Source: AG25 sp035517615 (GTDB lineage: Bacteria > Gemmatimonadota > Gemmatimonadetes > Gemmatimonadales > GWC2-71-9). From it: a stretch of DNA of 64,000 nt. The position numbers were made by a program, and so were the translations under genes. The notes beneath the pieces were generated by a model. It was given only the letters and a program-made list of their open reading frames with translations, was not told the origin of the DNA and ran no database searches. This document shows positions 27,462 to 35,846 of this stretch, in pieces. Position 1 is the first letter of the stretch; each line of letters begins with the position of its first letter. The stretch lies in NCBI GenBank assembly GCA_035517615.1, contig DATIYM010000002.1, positions 44,644 to 108,643 of the forward strand. The letters run 5' to 3'.

Positions 27462-30400
27462 GAGACCGCCGGCTCCGTGGCGGCCGGATTGCGCGCGTGT
27501 CCCAGCGTGCCGAGCCAGCTCTGCAGCTCGTCCAGGTACGTGTAGAACACGGGCGTGATGTACAGCGTCACGATCTGCGAGAACACGAGTCCGCCCACCA
27601 CCACGACGCCGAGCGGGCGGCGGGAGGCAGCGCTCGCCCCGATCCCGATGGCGATGGGGAGCGATCCGGCGATCGCCGCGACCGTGGTCATCATGATCGG
27701 CCGGAACCGGACGCTCGCCGCCTCGACGATCGCCTTCTCGGGGGGCACGTGCTCCGACCGCTCACGCGCGATGGCGAAGTCGATCATCATGATCGCGTTC
27801 TTCTTCACGATCCCGATCAGCATGATCATCCCGACGTAACCGTACACGTTCAGCTCGATCCGGGTGACGAACAAGGCGAGCAGCGCGCCGAACGCCGCGA
27901 ACGGCAGGCCCGAAAGAATCGTGACCGGGTGCACGAAGCTTTCGTAGAGAATCCCGAGGATCACGTAGATCACGAAAATCGTGATCAGCAGCAGCACGCC
28001 GAGCCCCTGCTGCGAGCTTTGAAACGCCTGTGCCGTTCCCGAAAACCCGGTCGTGATCGTCCCCGGGAGGACGGTCCGCGCCAGCTGCTGCACCGTGGTC
28101 ACGGCGGTGCCGAGCGACACACCCTGCGCCAGGTTGAACGAGATCGTGACCGACGGCAGCTGTCCCGAGTGGTTGATGCTCAACGGCCCGACACTTTGCT
28201 CGAATTTCGCGATATCCGCGAGCAGCACCGGCCGGCCGCCCGTGCCCTGCACGTACAGCCGGTCCAGCGCGGATTCGTCCTGCTGGTAGCGCGGCTCGAC
28301 TTCCATCACGACCCAGTACTCGTTGCTCGTCGTATAGATGGTCGACACTTGCTGCTCGTTGAACGCGCTCGCAAGCGCCTGCTCGACCGCCATCGGCGTA
28401 ACGCCGAGCTGCGCGGCCTTGGTGCGATCGATTTGGACCGTGACCTGCGGATTCTGGTTCAGCATGTCGGTGGTCACGTCCGTCACGCCCGGCAGCTGCC
28501 GCATCTTCACCATGAGCTGCTGGGCGGAGCTGTACAGCGCGTTCACGTCGCTCGATTGCAGCGTGAACTGGTACAGGCTCTTCGACGACCGGCCTCCCAT
28601 GCGAATGCTCGGCGGGTTCTGGATGAACACTGCGAGCCCCGGAATGCCCGACAGGCGGCGGGACAACTCGGCGGCGACTTTATCCGCCCTCGGTCGGGTG
28701 CTGGCGGGCGTGAGCGCGAAGAACAGCCCGCCCTGATTCGAGGCGCTGGACGGACCGCCCGACCCCACGGAGGACATGAATCCTTGAACGTAGGGATCGC
28801 GGGCGGCCGCGGCCGCCGCCAGGAGCTGGAGCCGGACCATCTCCTGGTACGACGTGCCCTGCGCCGCCTCGGTCGTCCCCATCAGCAATCCCGTGTCGTC
28901 GCTCGGAAACAATCCCTTGGGCACGACGACGAACAGCACCCCGGTCAGCACGAGGATGAGCAGCGAAAACACGAGCCCGGCAGGCCGGTGCGCCATGGCC
29001 CACGCGAGGCTCCGTTCATACCCGTGGAGCAACTTCTCGAAACCGCGCTCCGTGAGGTTGTACCACCGGCCGTGCTGCTTGTCGCGATCCGGTTTCAGAA
29101 ACCGGCTGCACAGCATGGGCGTCAAGGTCAGCGACACGAAGCCCGAGACGAGAATCGCGGCGCTGATCGTGATGGCGAACTCGCGGAACAGGCGTCCCAC
29201 GATGCCGCCCATGAAGACCAGCGGGATGAACACCGCGGCGAGCGACAGCGTCATCGAGATGATCGTGAACCCCACCTCGGCCGCGCCCTCGATCGCCGCC
29301 GCGAGCGGCGGTTTTCCCATCTCGAGATGGCGCACGATGTTCTCGAGCATCACGATGGCATCGTCTACCACGAACCCCACGGCCAGCGTCAACGCCATCA
29401 GCGACAGGTTGTCGATACTGAAGCTCAACAGCGCCATCACGGAGAACGTGCCCACGATGGCCATCGGCAGGGTCAGGCTCGGGATCAGTGTGGCAACGAG
29501 ACTGCGCAGGAACAGAAAGATCACGGCCACGACGAGCACCAGCGCGAGCAGGAGCGAATTCTTGACGTCACGCACCGCCGCCTCGATCGACACGGAGCGA
29601 TCGTAGCGGATGTTCATCGCGACGGACGGCGGCAGCTCGTGCGACAGATCCGCGAGCACCTGCTTCACCGCCGTCGCGACCGCGACGGTGTTGGTACCCG
29701 GCTGGCGCTGCACGGCGAGCACGATCGCGCGGTCCGCGTTGTACCAGCTCGCGGCCTTGTTGTTCTGCACGTCGTCGAACACGTTGGCCACTTCGTCCAG
29801 GTGCACGGGGGCGCCGTTCCGGTACGCCACGACGAGACGGCGGAATTGCGGCGCGTTGGTGAGCTGCCCGGTCGCCTGTACCGTAAGAGTGCGATTGGTG
29901 CCGTAGAGCACCCCGGTGGGAATGAGGACGTTCTCGCTCCGGACCGCCCGCGCCACGTCGTTGATGGTGAGACCGCGGTTCGCGAGCGCGGCGGGATCGA
30001 GCTGAATGCGCACCGCGTATTTCTGGGCTCCGTACACCGCCACTTGCGCGACGCCGTCCACGATCGAGAGCCGCTGGGCAATGGTGGTCTCACCGTACTC
30101 GTCCAGCGTGGAGAGCGGTACCACCGACGACGTGAGAGCCAGAAACAGGATCGGCGCCGCCGCGGGATTCTGCTTGCGATACGACGGCGGAATGATGTTC
30201 GAGGGCAGGTTGACCAGGGCCTGCGAGATCGCGGCGTTCACATCCTGCGCCGCGGCGTCGATGTCACGATCGAGCGAGAACTGCAGCGTGATCTGGGTCG
30301 AGCCCAGCGTCGAGGTGGACGTCACGTTGTCGAGCCCGGCGATCGCCGAGAACGCCTTCTCGAGCGGTGTGGCAACGGTGGCCGCCATGGTCTGGGGGCT

Positions 30401-30562
30401 CGCCCCGGGCAGGCTCGCCGAAACGTTGATCGTGGGATAGTCCACCGTGGGCAGATCGCTCACGGGCAGCCGTCGGTACGCCACGACGCCGAACACCAGG
30501 ATGCCGGCCGTCAGGAGCGTGGTCATGACCGGCCGCTTGATGAAGAGCGTGGTGAAGCGCAG
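27458..30562 (-). CDS. RND efflux pump permease (MdtB-like), apparent CTG start
   Basis: The second AcrB-type permease has the Asp pair in VGFVVDDAIVMLENI and the relay Lys in IGIVKKNAIMMIDFA. The first ATG (30526) would remove the conserved N-terminal helix. The frame continues upstream as RFTTLFIKRPV, preceded by CTG at 30562 and a GGGGG stretch seven bases before it. Starting there gives 1034 residues, almost the same as its partner, so a CTG start is favoured. No ATG, GTG or TTG is available. The start overlaps no gene; the adaptor stop is at 30567. Confidence 0.93.
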   Translation of the reverse strand: MRFTTLFIKRPVMTTLLTAGILVFGVVAYRRLPVSDLPTVDYPTINVSASLPGASPQTMAATVATPLEKAFSAIAGLDNVTSTSTLGSTQITLQFSLDRDIDAAAQDVNAAISQALVNLPSNIIPPSYRKQNPAAAPILFLALTSSVVPLSTLDEYGETTIAQRLSIVDGVAQVAVYGAQKYAVRIQLDPAALANRGLTINDVARAVRSENVLIPTGVLYGTNRTLTVQATGQLTNAPQFRRLVVAYRNGAPVHLDEVANVFDDVQNNKAASWYNADRAIVLAVQRQPGTNTVAVATAVKQVLADLSHELPPSVAMNIRYDRSVSIEAAVRDVKNSLLLALVLVVAVIFLFLRSLVATLIPSLTLPMAIVGTFSVMALLSFSIDNLSLMALTLAVGFVVDDAIVMLENIVRHLEMGKPPLAAAIEGAAEVGFTIISMTLSLAAVFIPLVFMGGIVGRLFREFAITISAAILVSGFVSLTLTPMLCSRFLKPDRDKQHGRWYNLTERGFEKLLHGYERSLAWAMAHRPAGLVFSLLILVLTGVLFVVVPKGLFPSDDTGLLMGTTEAAQGTSYQEMVRLQLLAAAAAARDPYVQGFMSSVGSGGPSSASNQGGLFFALTPASTRPRADKVAAELSRRLSGIPGLAVFIQNPPSIRMGGRSSKSLYQFTLQSSDVNALYSSAQQLMVKMRQLPGVTDVTTDMLNQNPQVTVQIDRTKAAQLGVTPMAVEQALASAFNEQQVSTIYTTSNEYWVVMEVEPRYQQDESALDRLYVQGTGGRPVLLADIAKFEQSVGPLSINHSGQLPSVTISFNLAQGVSLGTAVTTVQQLARTVLPGTITTGFSGTAQAFQSSQQGLGVLLLITIFVIYVILGILYESFVHPVTILSGLPFAAFGALLALFVTRIELNVYGYVGMIMLIGIVKKNAIMMIDFAIARERSEHVPPEKAIVEAASVRFRPIMMTTVAAIAGSLPIAIGIGASAASRRPLGVVVVGGLVFSQIVTLYITPVFYTYLDELQSWLGTLGHARNPAATEPAVS

Positions 30563-30566
30563 AGAG

Positions 30567-31829
30567 TTACCCCCGCCGATGCGAGGGCGCGGGATGATTG
30601 CCGGCTGTGGAATCCGGCCCCTGCGGCGCCGTGCGCGCGCTGGTCGTCACGCGTGCTCCGGGAGTGAGCCGCGACTGCCCATCCGTGACCACGATCTCGC
30701 CCTTGGCGAGCCCGTGTCGAATCACCGACAGCCCGTCCGCCGTCCGCTCGACCCCCACGCGCCGCTGCTGGGCGGTGCCCGTGCTGTCGACCGTATAGAC
30801 GTACGTCCCCTGCTGCCCCGTCTCGACCGCCGTCGAGGGGACGACGAGCGCGTTCTGCTCGATGAACAGGCGCAGCGACACGGCAACGAACTCCCCAGGC
30901 CAGAGCAGCGCATCGGAATTCGCGAACGTCGCCTTGAGCATCACCGTGCCCGTCGTGGTATCGATGGCGTTATCGATGAACGTCAGCGCGCCCTGCGACG
31001 AAGGAACGGCGGCGCCCGCCGACGCGGGGGGATCGTCCGAGGAACCGCCATTCGACACGGCCGAATCGCCGCTCGCGGTCGTGCTGCCCGATCCCTCCTG
31101 TCTCGGTCCGGCCGATGGCTCGGCGAGCACCGGTAGCGCACCCGTCGCGGAGTACTGGCGCACGAGCGGCAACGTCGAGCCCGGGACGGCGAAGCGAACC
31201 AGGATCGGCGCGACCTGATCGATCACGAGCAGCGGCACAGAGCCTGCGGCGTGCACGACGTTGCCGACCCGGATGAGTACGCTGCCGGTCCGGCCGCTGA
31301 TCGGCGCGCGAATCGTGGTATTGGCGAGATTGAACTGCGCAGCCTCGAGCGCGGCACGGTCCGCATCGACCACGGCGATGGCGGAGGTCGCCGTCGCGCG
31401 CATCTGGTCCGCCTGCTCCCGGGTCACGTAATCCTGCGCCACGAGCGACTCGTAGCGGTCGGCTTCGCGGCGCGCGTTCTCGGCCGCGGCGCTGTCGCGC
31501 GTCAGCGCCGCGCGGGCCTGATCAAAGGCAGCCTTGTATGGACGGGGCTCGATGCGGAACAGCACATCGCCGCGCGCCACGTCCTGCCCCTCACGAAACG
31601 CGACGTCGGTAATGATCCCGTCGACCTGGGGCGTGATGGCGGCCGTCTGGATCGGCGTCACCACACCGTTGGCGGACAGCGTGTAGGGGACGTCCGCAAA
31701 GCGCGCGGCCCCGACCGTCACGGGGACGGCCGGCCGCTGCGGCGCCGCAGGCTTGCGCCCGCAGGCGGTGGTGATGAGCACGACGGCGGCGGCCACCGCC
31801 GCTCGCGGAGCAGAGTGGAACGCTAACAT
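30567..31829 (-). CDS. RND efflux periplasmic adaptor lipoprotein (MdtA-like)
   Basis: The 420-residue membrane-fusion protein has a lipobox (LITTAC, Cys about residue 23), a lipoyl-type domain split around a coiled coil (VDGIITDVAFREGQDVARGDVLFRIEP, later TTIRAPISGRTGSVLIRVGNVV), and a beta-barrel. A low-complexity Ser/Gly/Pro insertion (about residues 237-275) interrupts the barrel, which is unusual. It connects the two permeases to an outer-membrane channel; no TolC-like gene is in the operon, so the channel must be encoded elsewhere. Confidence 0.94.
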   Translation of the reverse strand: MLAFHSAPRAAVAAAVVLITTACGRKPAAPQRPAVPVTVGAARFADVPYTLSANGVVTPIQTAAITPQVDGIITDVAFREGQDVARGDVLFRIEPRPYKAAFDQARAALTRDSAAAENARREADRYESLVAQDYVTREQADQMRATATSAIAVVDADRAALEAAQFNLANTTIRAPISGRTGSVLIRVGNVVHAAGSVPLLVIDQVAPILVRFAVPGSTLPLVRQYSATGALPVLAEPSAGPRQEGSGSTTASGDSAVSNGGSSDDPPASAGAAVPSSQGALTFIDNAIDTTTGTVMLKATFANSDALLWPGEFVAVSLRLFIEQNALVVPSTAVETGQQGTYVYTVDSTGTAQQRRVGVERTADGLSVIRHGLAKGEIVVTDGQSRLTPGARVTTSARTAPQGPDSTAGNHPAPSHRRG

Positions 31830-31938
31830 CCTCGACCCTTGAGTACGCTAGTGTGCTACGCGACGGAACGGGTAGCTGCTGAAGGGGCTACGTCGTTCGA
31901 GCCGGGCTACGCTGTAACGTTGCAAGCGGAAGCGCCAC

Positions 31939-32313
31939 TCACTCGGAGATGTCTTCGAGGTAGTGCTCGGACCAGGCGATCGGGAAGATATGGCTGCAGC
32001 GGGGGCACAGTTGCTCCTGGAGGTGGGATTGCGGGAGCGGCACCCGCTCGCTGCATCCAGGGCAGATGAGATACCCGCGCCGGAAGGCAAATGGCGTGCG
32101 CGCTGCCACGACCGGGTTACGCAACACCGTCCATTCCGCCGGCCGCGCGGTGCGAATGTCGAGGTAAGGACGCGGCACGCTCAGGGGCGTCGCGCCTTCC
32201 ACCGCCACGACGGCTTCGAGCGTCGTATGAGAGATCACCCGGTACCATCCTCCCCGCCGCAGCGGCACGCTTGCAGTTGTTTTCAAACGTGCCCAGCACT
32301 CGATGTTCTCCAC
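31939..32313 (-). CDS. orphan zinc-ribbon protein (family member 2)
   Basis: The 124-residue protein has the same plan as the N-terminal part of the response regulator at 257-1057: CWARLKTTASVPLRRGGWYRV, a VPRPYL segment, RPAEWTV, then LICPGCSERVPL and LCPRCSHIFPIAW. The two CPxC pairs should form a zinc site. It ends EHYLEDISE, a tail shared in part with the copy at 35847-36242. It stands alone between the efflux operon and a divergent epimerase gene. Function is unknown; binding to another protein or to nucleic acid is possible. Confidence 0.8.
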   Translation of the reverse strand: MENIECWARLKTTASVPLRRGGWYRVISHTTLEAVVAVEGATPLSVPRPYLDIRTARPAEWTVLRNPVVAARTPFAFRRGYLICPGCSERVPLPQSHLQEQLCPRCSHIFPIAWSEHYLEDISE

Positions 32314-32378
32314 GCCTCCACCGCGATTCGCGCGGCAGGATGATGTGACAGGGATATACTGGTGTCAATCGTCCGATC

Positions 32379-33134
32379 GTGAACGCAAAGCGGGCACGTT
32401 CGCGCAAGGCCGCGGCAGCCGTTAGTGTTCGACCCGTGAATGTGCTGCTGACGGGCGCATCCGGGATGGTGGGCGACGGCGTGCTCCACGAGTGCCTCGC
32501 GGATGCGCGCGTCAGCTCCGTGCTGGCGCTGGTCCGCTCGCCGCTCGGGATTCATGACCCGAAGCTCCATGAGCGGCAGCACAACAACTTCTTCGACTTC
32601 GCGGATTTGCGCCCGGACTTGGCGCGGGTCGACGCGTGCTTCTTTTGTCTCGGCGTCTCGTCGGTCGGCATGAGCGAGGCCGATTACCGGCGGCAGACCC
32701 ATGACATCACCCTCGCCCTGGCGCGCGCGCTCGCCGGCGCGCATCCGCGCGCCGTGTTCTGCTACGTCACCGGCGAGGGCACCGACAGCTCGGGCCGCGG
32801 GCGACAGATGTGGGCCCGCGTGAAGGGCGAGACCGAGAACGCGATTCTCGCGCTGCCGCTCGAGGGCTACATGTTCCGGCCCGGCTTCATCCGGCCGCGC
32901 CCCGGTGCGCGCATCAAGTCGCGCGTCAATCGCGCCCTCTACGCGGCGCTGGGACCGCTCTATCCCGTGATCCAACGGCTCGCCCCGACTCATGTGACCA
33001 CGTCCGAGAACATGGGCCGGGCGATGATTGCCGTGGCGGTCGGGGGCTACGCGAAACGGATTTTGGAGAACGTCGATATCAATCGGCTTGGCTCAACGCA
33101 CGCTGGTCCGGTCAGACCGGTTGATCCTCGTTGA
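32379..33134 (+). CDS. NAD(P)-binding epimerase-like protein
   Basis: The protein is a short-chain/epimerase-type Rossmann protein with the motif VLLTGASGMVGDGVLHECL, then ACFFCLGVSSVGMSEADYRRQTHD and YVTGEGTDSS, where the Tyr/Lys catalytic arrangement is only partly visible (AVFCYVTGEG, then ARVKGETENAIL). It resembles the NAD(P)H-binding group of YbjT/HTATIP2-like proteins; the substrate is unknown. The start is uncertain: GTG at 32379 adds a basic Ala-rich extension and GTG at 32436 starts the Rossmann fold directly. Its 3' end overlaps the convergent rhomboid gene by 23 bases. Confidence 0.85.
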   Translation: MNAKRARSRKAAAAVSVRPVNVLLTGASGMVGDGVLHECLADARVSSVLALVRSPLGIHDPKLHERQHNNFFDFADLRPDLARVDACFFCLGVSSVGMSEADYRRQTHDITLALARALAGAHPRAVFCYVTGEGTDSSGRGRQMWARVKGETENAILALPLEGYMFRPGFIRPRPGARIKSRVNRALYAALGPLYPVIQRLAPTHVTTSENMGRAMIAVAVGGYAKRILENVDINRLGSTHAGPVRPVDPR

Positions 33135-33780
33135 CGCGTCGCGGGCCTTCGAACAGGCGAACCGTCGCGACGCCATAAATGAAGCCCCCGACGTGTGCCA
33201 GGTACGCCACGCCGCCCTGCTGCGTGGCGGCGATGGTCCCGACACTGAACAGCTGCGTCAGGAACCAGATCCCGATCAGGAGCGCGGCCGGAATGAACCG
33301 GATGCGCGCGAAGACGAAGAAAAACAGCACCGAGCGGATCTGATCGCGCGGGTAGGTCACGATGAATCCCCCCATGACGGCCGCGATCGCTCCGCTCGCC
33401 CCGAGATTCGGGACCGTCGAGCCGGGGTCGCCCGCGATCTGCGCCAGGAACGCGATCACCCCGCCAAGCAGGTAGAAGACCAGATACCGCACGGGGTTCA
33501 TCGAGTCCTCGATCTCGGGGCCGAACGCCCAGAGGAAGACCATGTTGCCGATGATATGTGACCAGCTCCCGTGCATGAACATCGCTGTCACGATCGTGAT
33601 CCAGTCGTGCCCGGCCACGATGTTGGCCGGGACCACCGACCACCGACTCACGAATGCGTCGCCACCGTTCAGCTCGAGGATGAACCCGAACGCGTTGAGT
33701 GCGATGATCGTCACCGTGACGATCGGAAAGCGACGCGGTGTGCGCGAAGCATCACTCAGCGGGATGACGCCCATCCTCAC
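33112..33780 (-). CDS. rhomboid intramembrane serine protease
   Basis: The 222-residue protein has six hydrophobic segments and all rhomboid marks: HIIGNMVFLWAFG (H-x3-N), the catalytic Ser in GASGAIAAVMGGFI and the catalytic His in AHVGGFIYG. It cleaves transmembrane segments of other proteins; the substrate is unknown. A second ATG lies two codons in, at 33774. It shares an intergenic region with the AHSA1-ArsR promoter, pointing the other way. Confidence 0.94.
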   Translation of the reverse strand: MRMGVIPLSDASRTPRRFPIVTVTIIALNAFGFILELNGGDAFVSRWSVVPANIVAGHDWITIVTAMFMHGSWSHIIGNMVFLWAFGPEIEDSMNPVRYLVFYLLGGVIAFLAQIAGDPGSTVPNLGASGAIAAVMGGFIVTYPRDQIRSVLFFFVFARIRFIPAALLIGIWFLTQLFSVGTIAATQQGGVAYLAHVGGFIYGVATVRLFEGPRRVNEDQPV

Positions 33781-33880
33781 CTCCTCGGCGCGGCGAACAC
33801 GATGGAGCTACGCTCGGGGGTAAACAGTGTATCGCCGCAACCGGCTTCGCCAGCTCTCCCCCCAAGTCTCGCAACCATTA

Positions 33881-33904
33881 ATACGCAACATACCGGTTGC
33901 GTAT
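33881..33904. promoter_or_regulatory. upstream operator for the ArsR-type regulator
   Basis: The arms ATACGCAA and TTGCGTAT are perfect inverted repeats around an 8-base spacer. The right arm covers the -35 hexamer of the promoter at 33897-33925. A similar element lies 43 bases downstream, which supports specific binding by the regulator encoded at 34469-34822. Confidence 0.75.
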
Positions 33905-33925
33905 TGTCGGTTCGGCGTGTAGAAT
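33897..33925 (+). promoter_or_regulatory. sigma-70-type promoter of the AHSA1-arsR pair
   Basis: TTGCGT and TAGAAT are separated by 17 bases, a good match to a housekeeping promoter. The -35 lies in the right arm of the first operator and the -10 touches the left arm of the second, so bound regulator would block polymerase. The AHSA1 gene starts 74 bases after the -10. Confidence 0.7.
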
Positions 33926-33947
33926 ATGCAACATACTGGTTGCATGT
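33924..33947. promoter_or_regulatory. downstream operator for the ArsR-type regulator
   Basis: The arms ATATGCAA and TTGCATGT form an inverted repeat with one mismatch and the same 8-base spacing and core (CATACTGG against CATACCGG) as the first operator. The element overlaps the end of the -10 and the likely transcription start. Confidence 0.7.
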
Positions 33948-33999
33948 TAACAACGCTATCTCACATTTCGCCGGACCCCCTGAAAGGGAAAACCCGCAC

Positions 34000-34479
34000 A
34001 TGACCACCAAGACCGAGCCGACCATGAGCGCCGTCAGCACTGATCGCATCGAAAAGCAGGTCGTGCTGCGCGCGCCGCGCTCCCGCGTCTGGCAGGCGAT
34101 CACCGACGCCAAGCAGTTCTCCGCCTGGTTTCAGATGGACCTGGATAGTGCGTTCGCGGAGGGCAAGACCACGAGGGGGCGGATTACGAAGCCGGGATAC
34201 GAGCAGCTCAAGATCGAGATGCAGGTCCAGCGCATCGAGCCCGAACGTTACTTCGCGTATCGCTGGCATCCCTACGCCATCGAACCGAAGGTGGACTACT
34301 CCGCCGAGCCGACCACGCTCGTGGAGTTCCGGCTGGAGGACGCCGCCGACGGCACGACGGTCACGATCGTCGAATCCGGTTTCGACCGGATCCCGCATGC
34401 GCGCCGTGCCGAAGCCTTCCGGATGAACGACGGTGGGTGGACCGGAAAGATCCGCGATCTCGAGCGCTATGTCGCGTAG
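34000..34479 (+). CDS. AHSA1/SRPBCC-family protein
   Basis: The 159-residue protein has the AHSA1-type START-like fold: DRIEKQVVLRAPRSRVWQAITDAKQFSAWF, then PERYFAYRWHPYA, VEFRLEDAADGTTVTIVESGF and a closing WTGKIRDLERYV. Such proteins bind hydrophobic ligands and are very often paired with an ArsR-like repressor. The ATG at 34000 is used because it directly follows the operator-promoter region. The last 11 bases overlap the regulator gene. Confidence 0.9.
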   Translation: MTTKTEPTMSAVSTDRIEKQVVLRAPRSRVWQAITDAKQFSAWFQMDLDSAFAEGKTTRGRITKPGYEQLKIEMQVQRIEPERYFAYRWHPYAIEPKVDYSAEPTTLVEFRLEDAADGTTVTIVESGFDRIPHARRAEAFRMNDGGWTGKIRDLERYVA

Positions 34480-34822
34480 CCGCGGCTCCGCGGTTCCCCG
34501 GCAGCGGGATGCCGTCCCCGTGTTCCGTGCCCTCGGCGACGTCACGCGGCTCAGGTTGCTGCGGCGGCTCTCCGCCGAGGGCCCGCTCTCGATTACCCGC
34601 TTGAGCGAAGGGACCGGCGTCACCCGGCAGGCGATCACTCGGCATCTCTACGCGCTGAACGCGGCGGGGCTGGTGCGTCACGCGCGCCAGGGACGGGAGC
34701 AGATCTGGGACCTCAACGCAAAGCGACTCGAGGTCGCGAGACAGTTTCTCGATCACGTCGCGGCGCAATGGGATGCCGCGGCCGCACGGCTCAAGGCATT
34801 TGTCGAAACGGCGCCGCTCTGA
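34469..34822 (+). CDS. ArsR-family helix-turn-helix repressor
   Basis: The 117-residue protein has a winged helix: VFRALGDVTRLRLLRRLSAEGPLSITRLSEGTGVTRQAITRHLYAL, then GLVRHARQGREQIWDL in the wing. No cluster of Cys or His that would make a metal site is seen, so it is likely not a metal sensor. It probably represses its own transcript through the two palindromes at 33881-33947, with a ligand possibly handled by the AHSA1 partner. Confidence 0.9.
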   Translation: MSRSRGSAVPRQRDAVPVFRALGDVTRLRLLRRLSAEGPLSITRLSEGTGVTRQAITRHLYALNAAGLVRHARQGREQIWDLNAKRLEVARQFLDHVAAQWDAAAARLKAFVETAPL

Positions 34823-34827
34823 GCGCG

Positions 34828-35196
34828 CTACGCGGCCGGTCCATGAAAGTGGACCGGCCTGCCGCGCGGCTCGGCCGTGAGGTTGGGCTCACTCGAGTCC
34901 GTGAACACCTCGTGGAGCTCGAGCTGGCTGGGGCGGAGGAAGGCTTCCTTCGGCAGCGTGCCCGAGCGCGCATGCCCCTGGGTAAACGCATCCGACTTGA
35001 CCCAGGCATCGAACGCGGCGCGCGAGTCCCAGAGCGTCATGACGACGTAGGGATCCCCGGGATTCACCGGGCGTAGCACCTTATTCCAGACGAACCCGGG
35101 CATCCCATCGACGAGACCCGCTCGAGTGCGGAACCGCTCCTCAAACTGCTCGGCATATTCCGGCGCCACGTAAATCCGATTCATTGCGGTGATCAT
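34828..35196 (-). CDS. antibiotic biosynthesis monooxygenase-like (ABM) protein
   Basis: The 122-residue protein matches the ABM / HmoA-type fold: MNRIYVAPEYAEQFEERF, GMPGFVWNKVLRP, YVVMTLWDSRAAFDAWVKSDAF and HARSG. Members include heme-degrading and quinone-forming monooxygenases; the pattern around NRIYV and the WDSRAAF helix fits the HmoA/IsdG-like group, but no activity can be named. ATG at 35196 is chosen over a longer basic extension. Confidence 0.85.
   Translation of the reverse strand: MITAMNRIYVAPEYAEQFEERFRTRAGLVDGMPGFVWNKVLRPVNPGDPYVVMTLWDSRAAFDAWVKSDAFTQGHARSGTLPKEAFLRPSQLELHEVFTDSSEPNLTAEPRGRPVHFHGPAA
34834..34859. terminator. hairpin between convergent arsR and ABM genes
   Basis: GGCCGGTCC and GGACCGGCC form a perfect 9-base-pair stem with an 8-base loop, 12 bases after the arsR stop. 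No run of T follows on either strand and the hairpin lies inside the 3' end of the ABM gene, so it may act weakly in both directions. Confidence 0.4.
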
Positions 35197-35207
35197 ATAT
35201 GGCTCTT

Positions 35208-35732
35208 TCAGAGGACGACGCCGAGCGGGCAGCGAAATCCGGGGAGCACGTCGTCGCCGTTCAGCGCGTCGGTTTCGGTGATCACGGATTCCGAGCCGTC
35301 GTATCGGTAAACCCGCGCCAAGCGGCGGTCGGGGTCGACCAGCCAGACGAGCCGCACCCCGGCGTCGAGCCAATCGCCAATTTTGGCGAGCGTTGCGCCT
35401 GGACGGTCAGTGTGCGACAACACTTCGACAACAAGGTCGGGCGCGAGCTCGACATAGCCGTTCGGAATCGATCGCCCCAGCCGTTCCTGACGCACAAACG
35501 CGATATCTGGCCCGCGAACCGTATCCGGATCGCGCGCGAGGAGGAAGCCGGTATCACCCACGAACAGGGCACCGGCGCCGGTCAGATCGACGTGTTGCGC
35601 GAGCCGAAACGCCAGCTGCGCCGTCACGCTCCCGTGCCGGCCGCCGGGCGGCTCGTACACGAGCAGTCGCCCGCGAACCAGTTCGGCGCGCTTGTCGGGG
35701 ATGCTGGTGTGCAATAGCTCAGCGGCCGTCAT
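35208..35732 (-). CDS. Uma2 family (DUF820) PD-(D/E)XK nuclease-like protein
   Basis: The 174-residue protein matches the Uma2/DUF820 restriction-endonuclease fold: RAELVRGRLLVYEPPGGRHG, VRGPDIAFVRQERL, the acidic active-site region in LAPDLVVEVLSHTDRP with Glu-x-Leu, and KIGDWLDAGVRLVWLVDPDRR. These proteins are spread widely, mainly in cyanobacteria and acidobacteria, and their role is unresolved. A run of 11 C (on this strand) lies just before the start codon, where a ribosome-binding site would be expected. Confidence 0.88.
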   Translation of the reverse strand: MTAAELLHTSIPDKRAELVRGRLLVYEPPGGRHGSVTAQLAFRLAQHVDLTGAGALFVGDTGFLLARDPDTVRGPDIAFVRQERLGRSIPNGYVELAPDLVVEVLSHTDRPGATLAKIGDWLDAGVRLVWLVDPDRRLARVYRYDGSESVITETDALNGDDVLPGFRCPLGVVL

Positions 35733-35736
35733 CAGC

Positions 35737-35755
35737 GGGGGGCCGGGGGGGGGGG
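35737..35755. repeat. homopolymeric G/C tract upstream of the Uma2 gene
   Basis: On the + strand the sequence is six G, CC, then eleven G. It lies 5-23 bases before the ATG of the leftward Uma2 gene, replacing the ribosome-binding region. Runs of this length can slip during replication or be misread by sequencing. Confidence 0.8.
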
Positions 35756-35846
35756 AGCCATATCGGGAACGTACGCGTGCTCAGTGGGCATAGCAACGAA
35801 GATTCTTCGACTCATTAACCCATGATCAACTGTGGGTTGGGTCGCG

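Noticed and set aside
27497..30667. A 1056-codon open frame on the + strand over the RND permease gene
   Set aside because: It is antisense to the permease, is rich in Arg, His and Asp without any motif, and arises from the high GC content of the permease gene.
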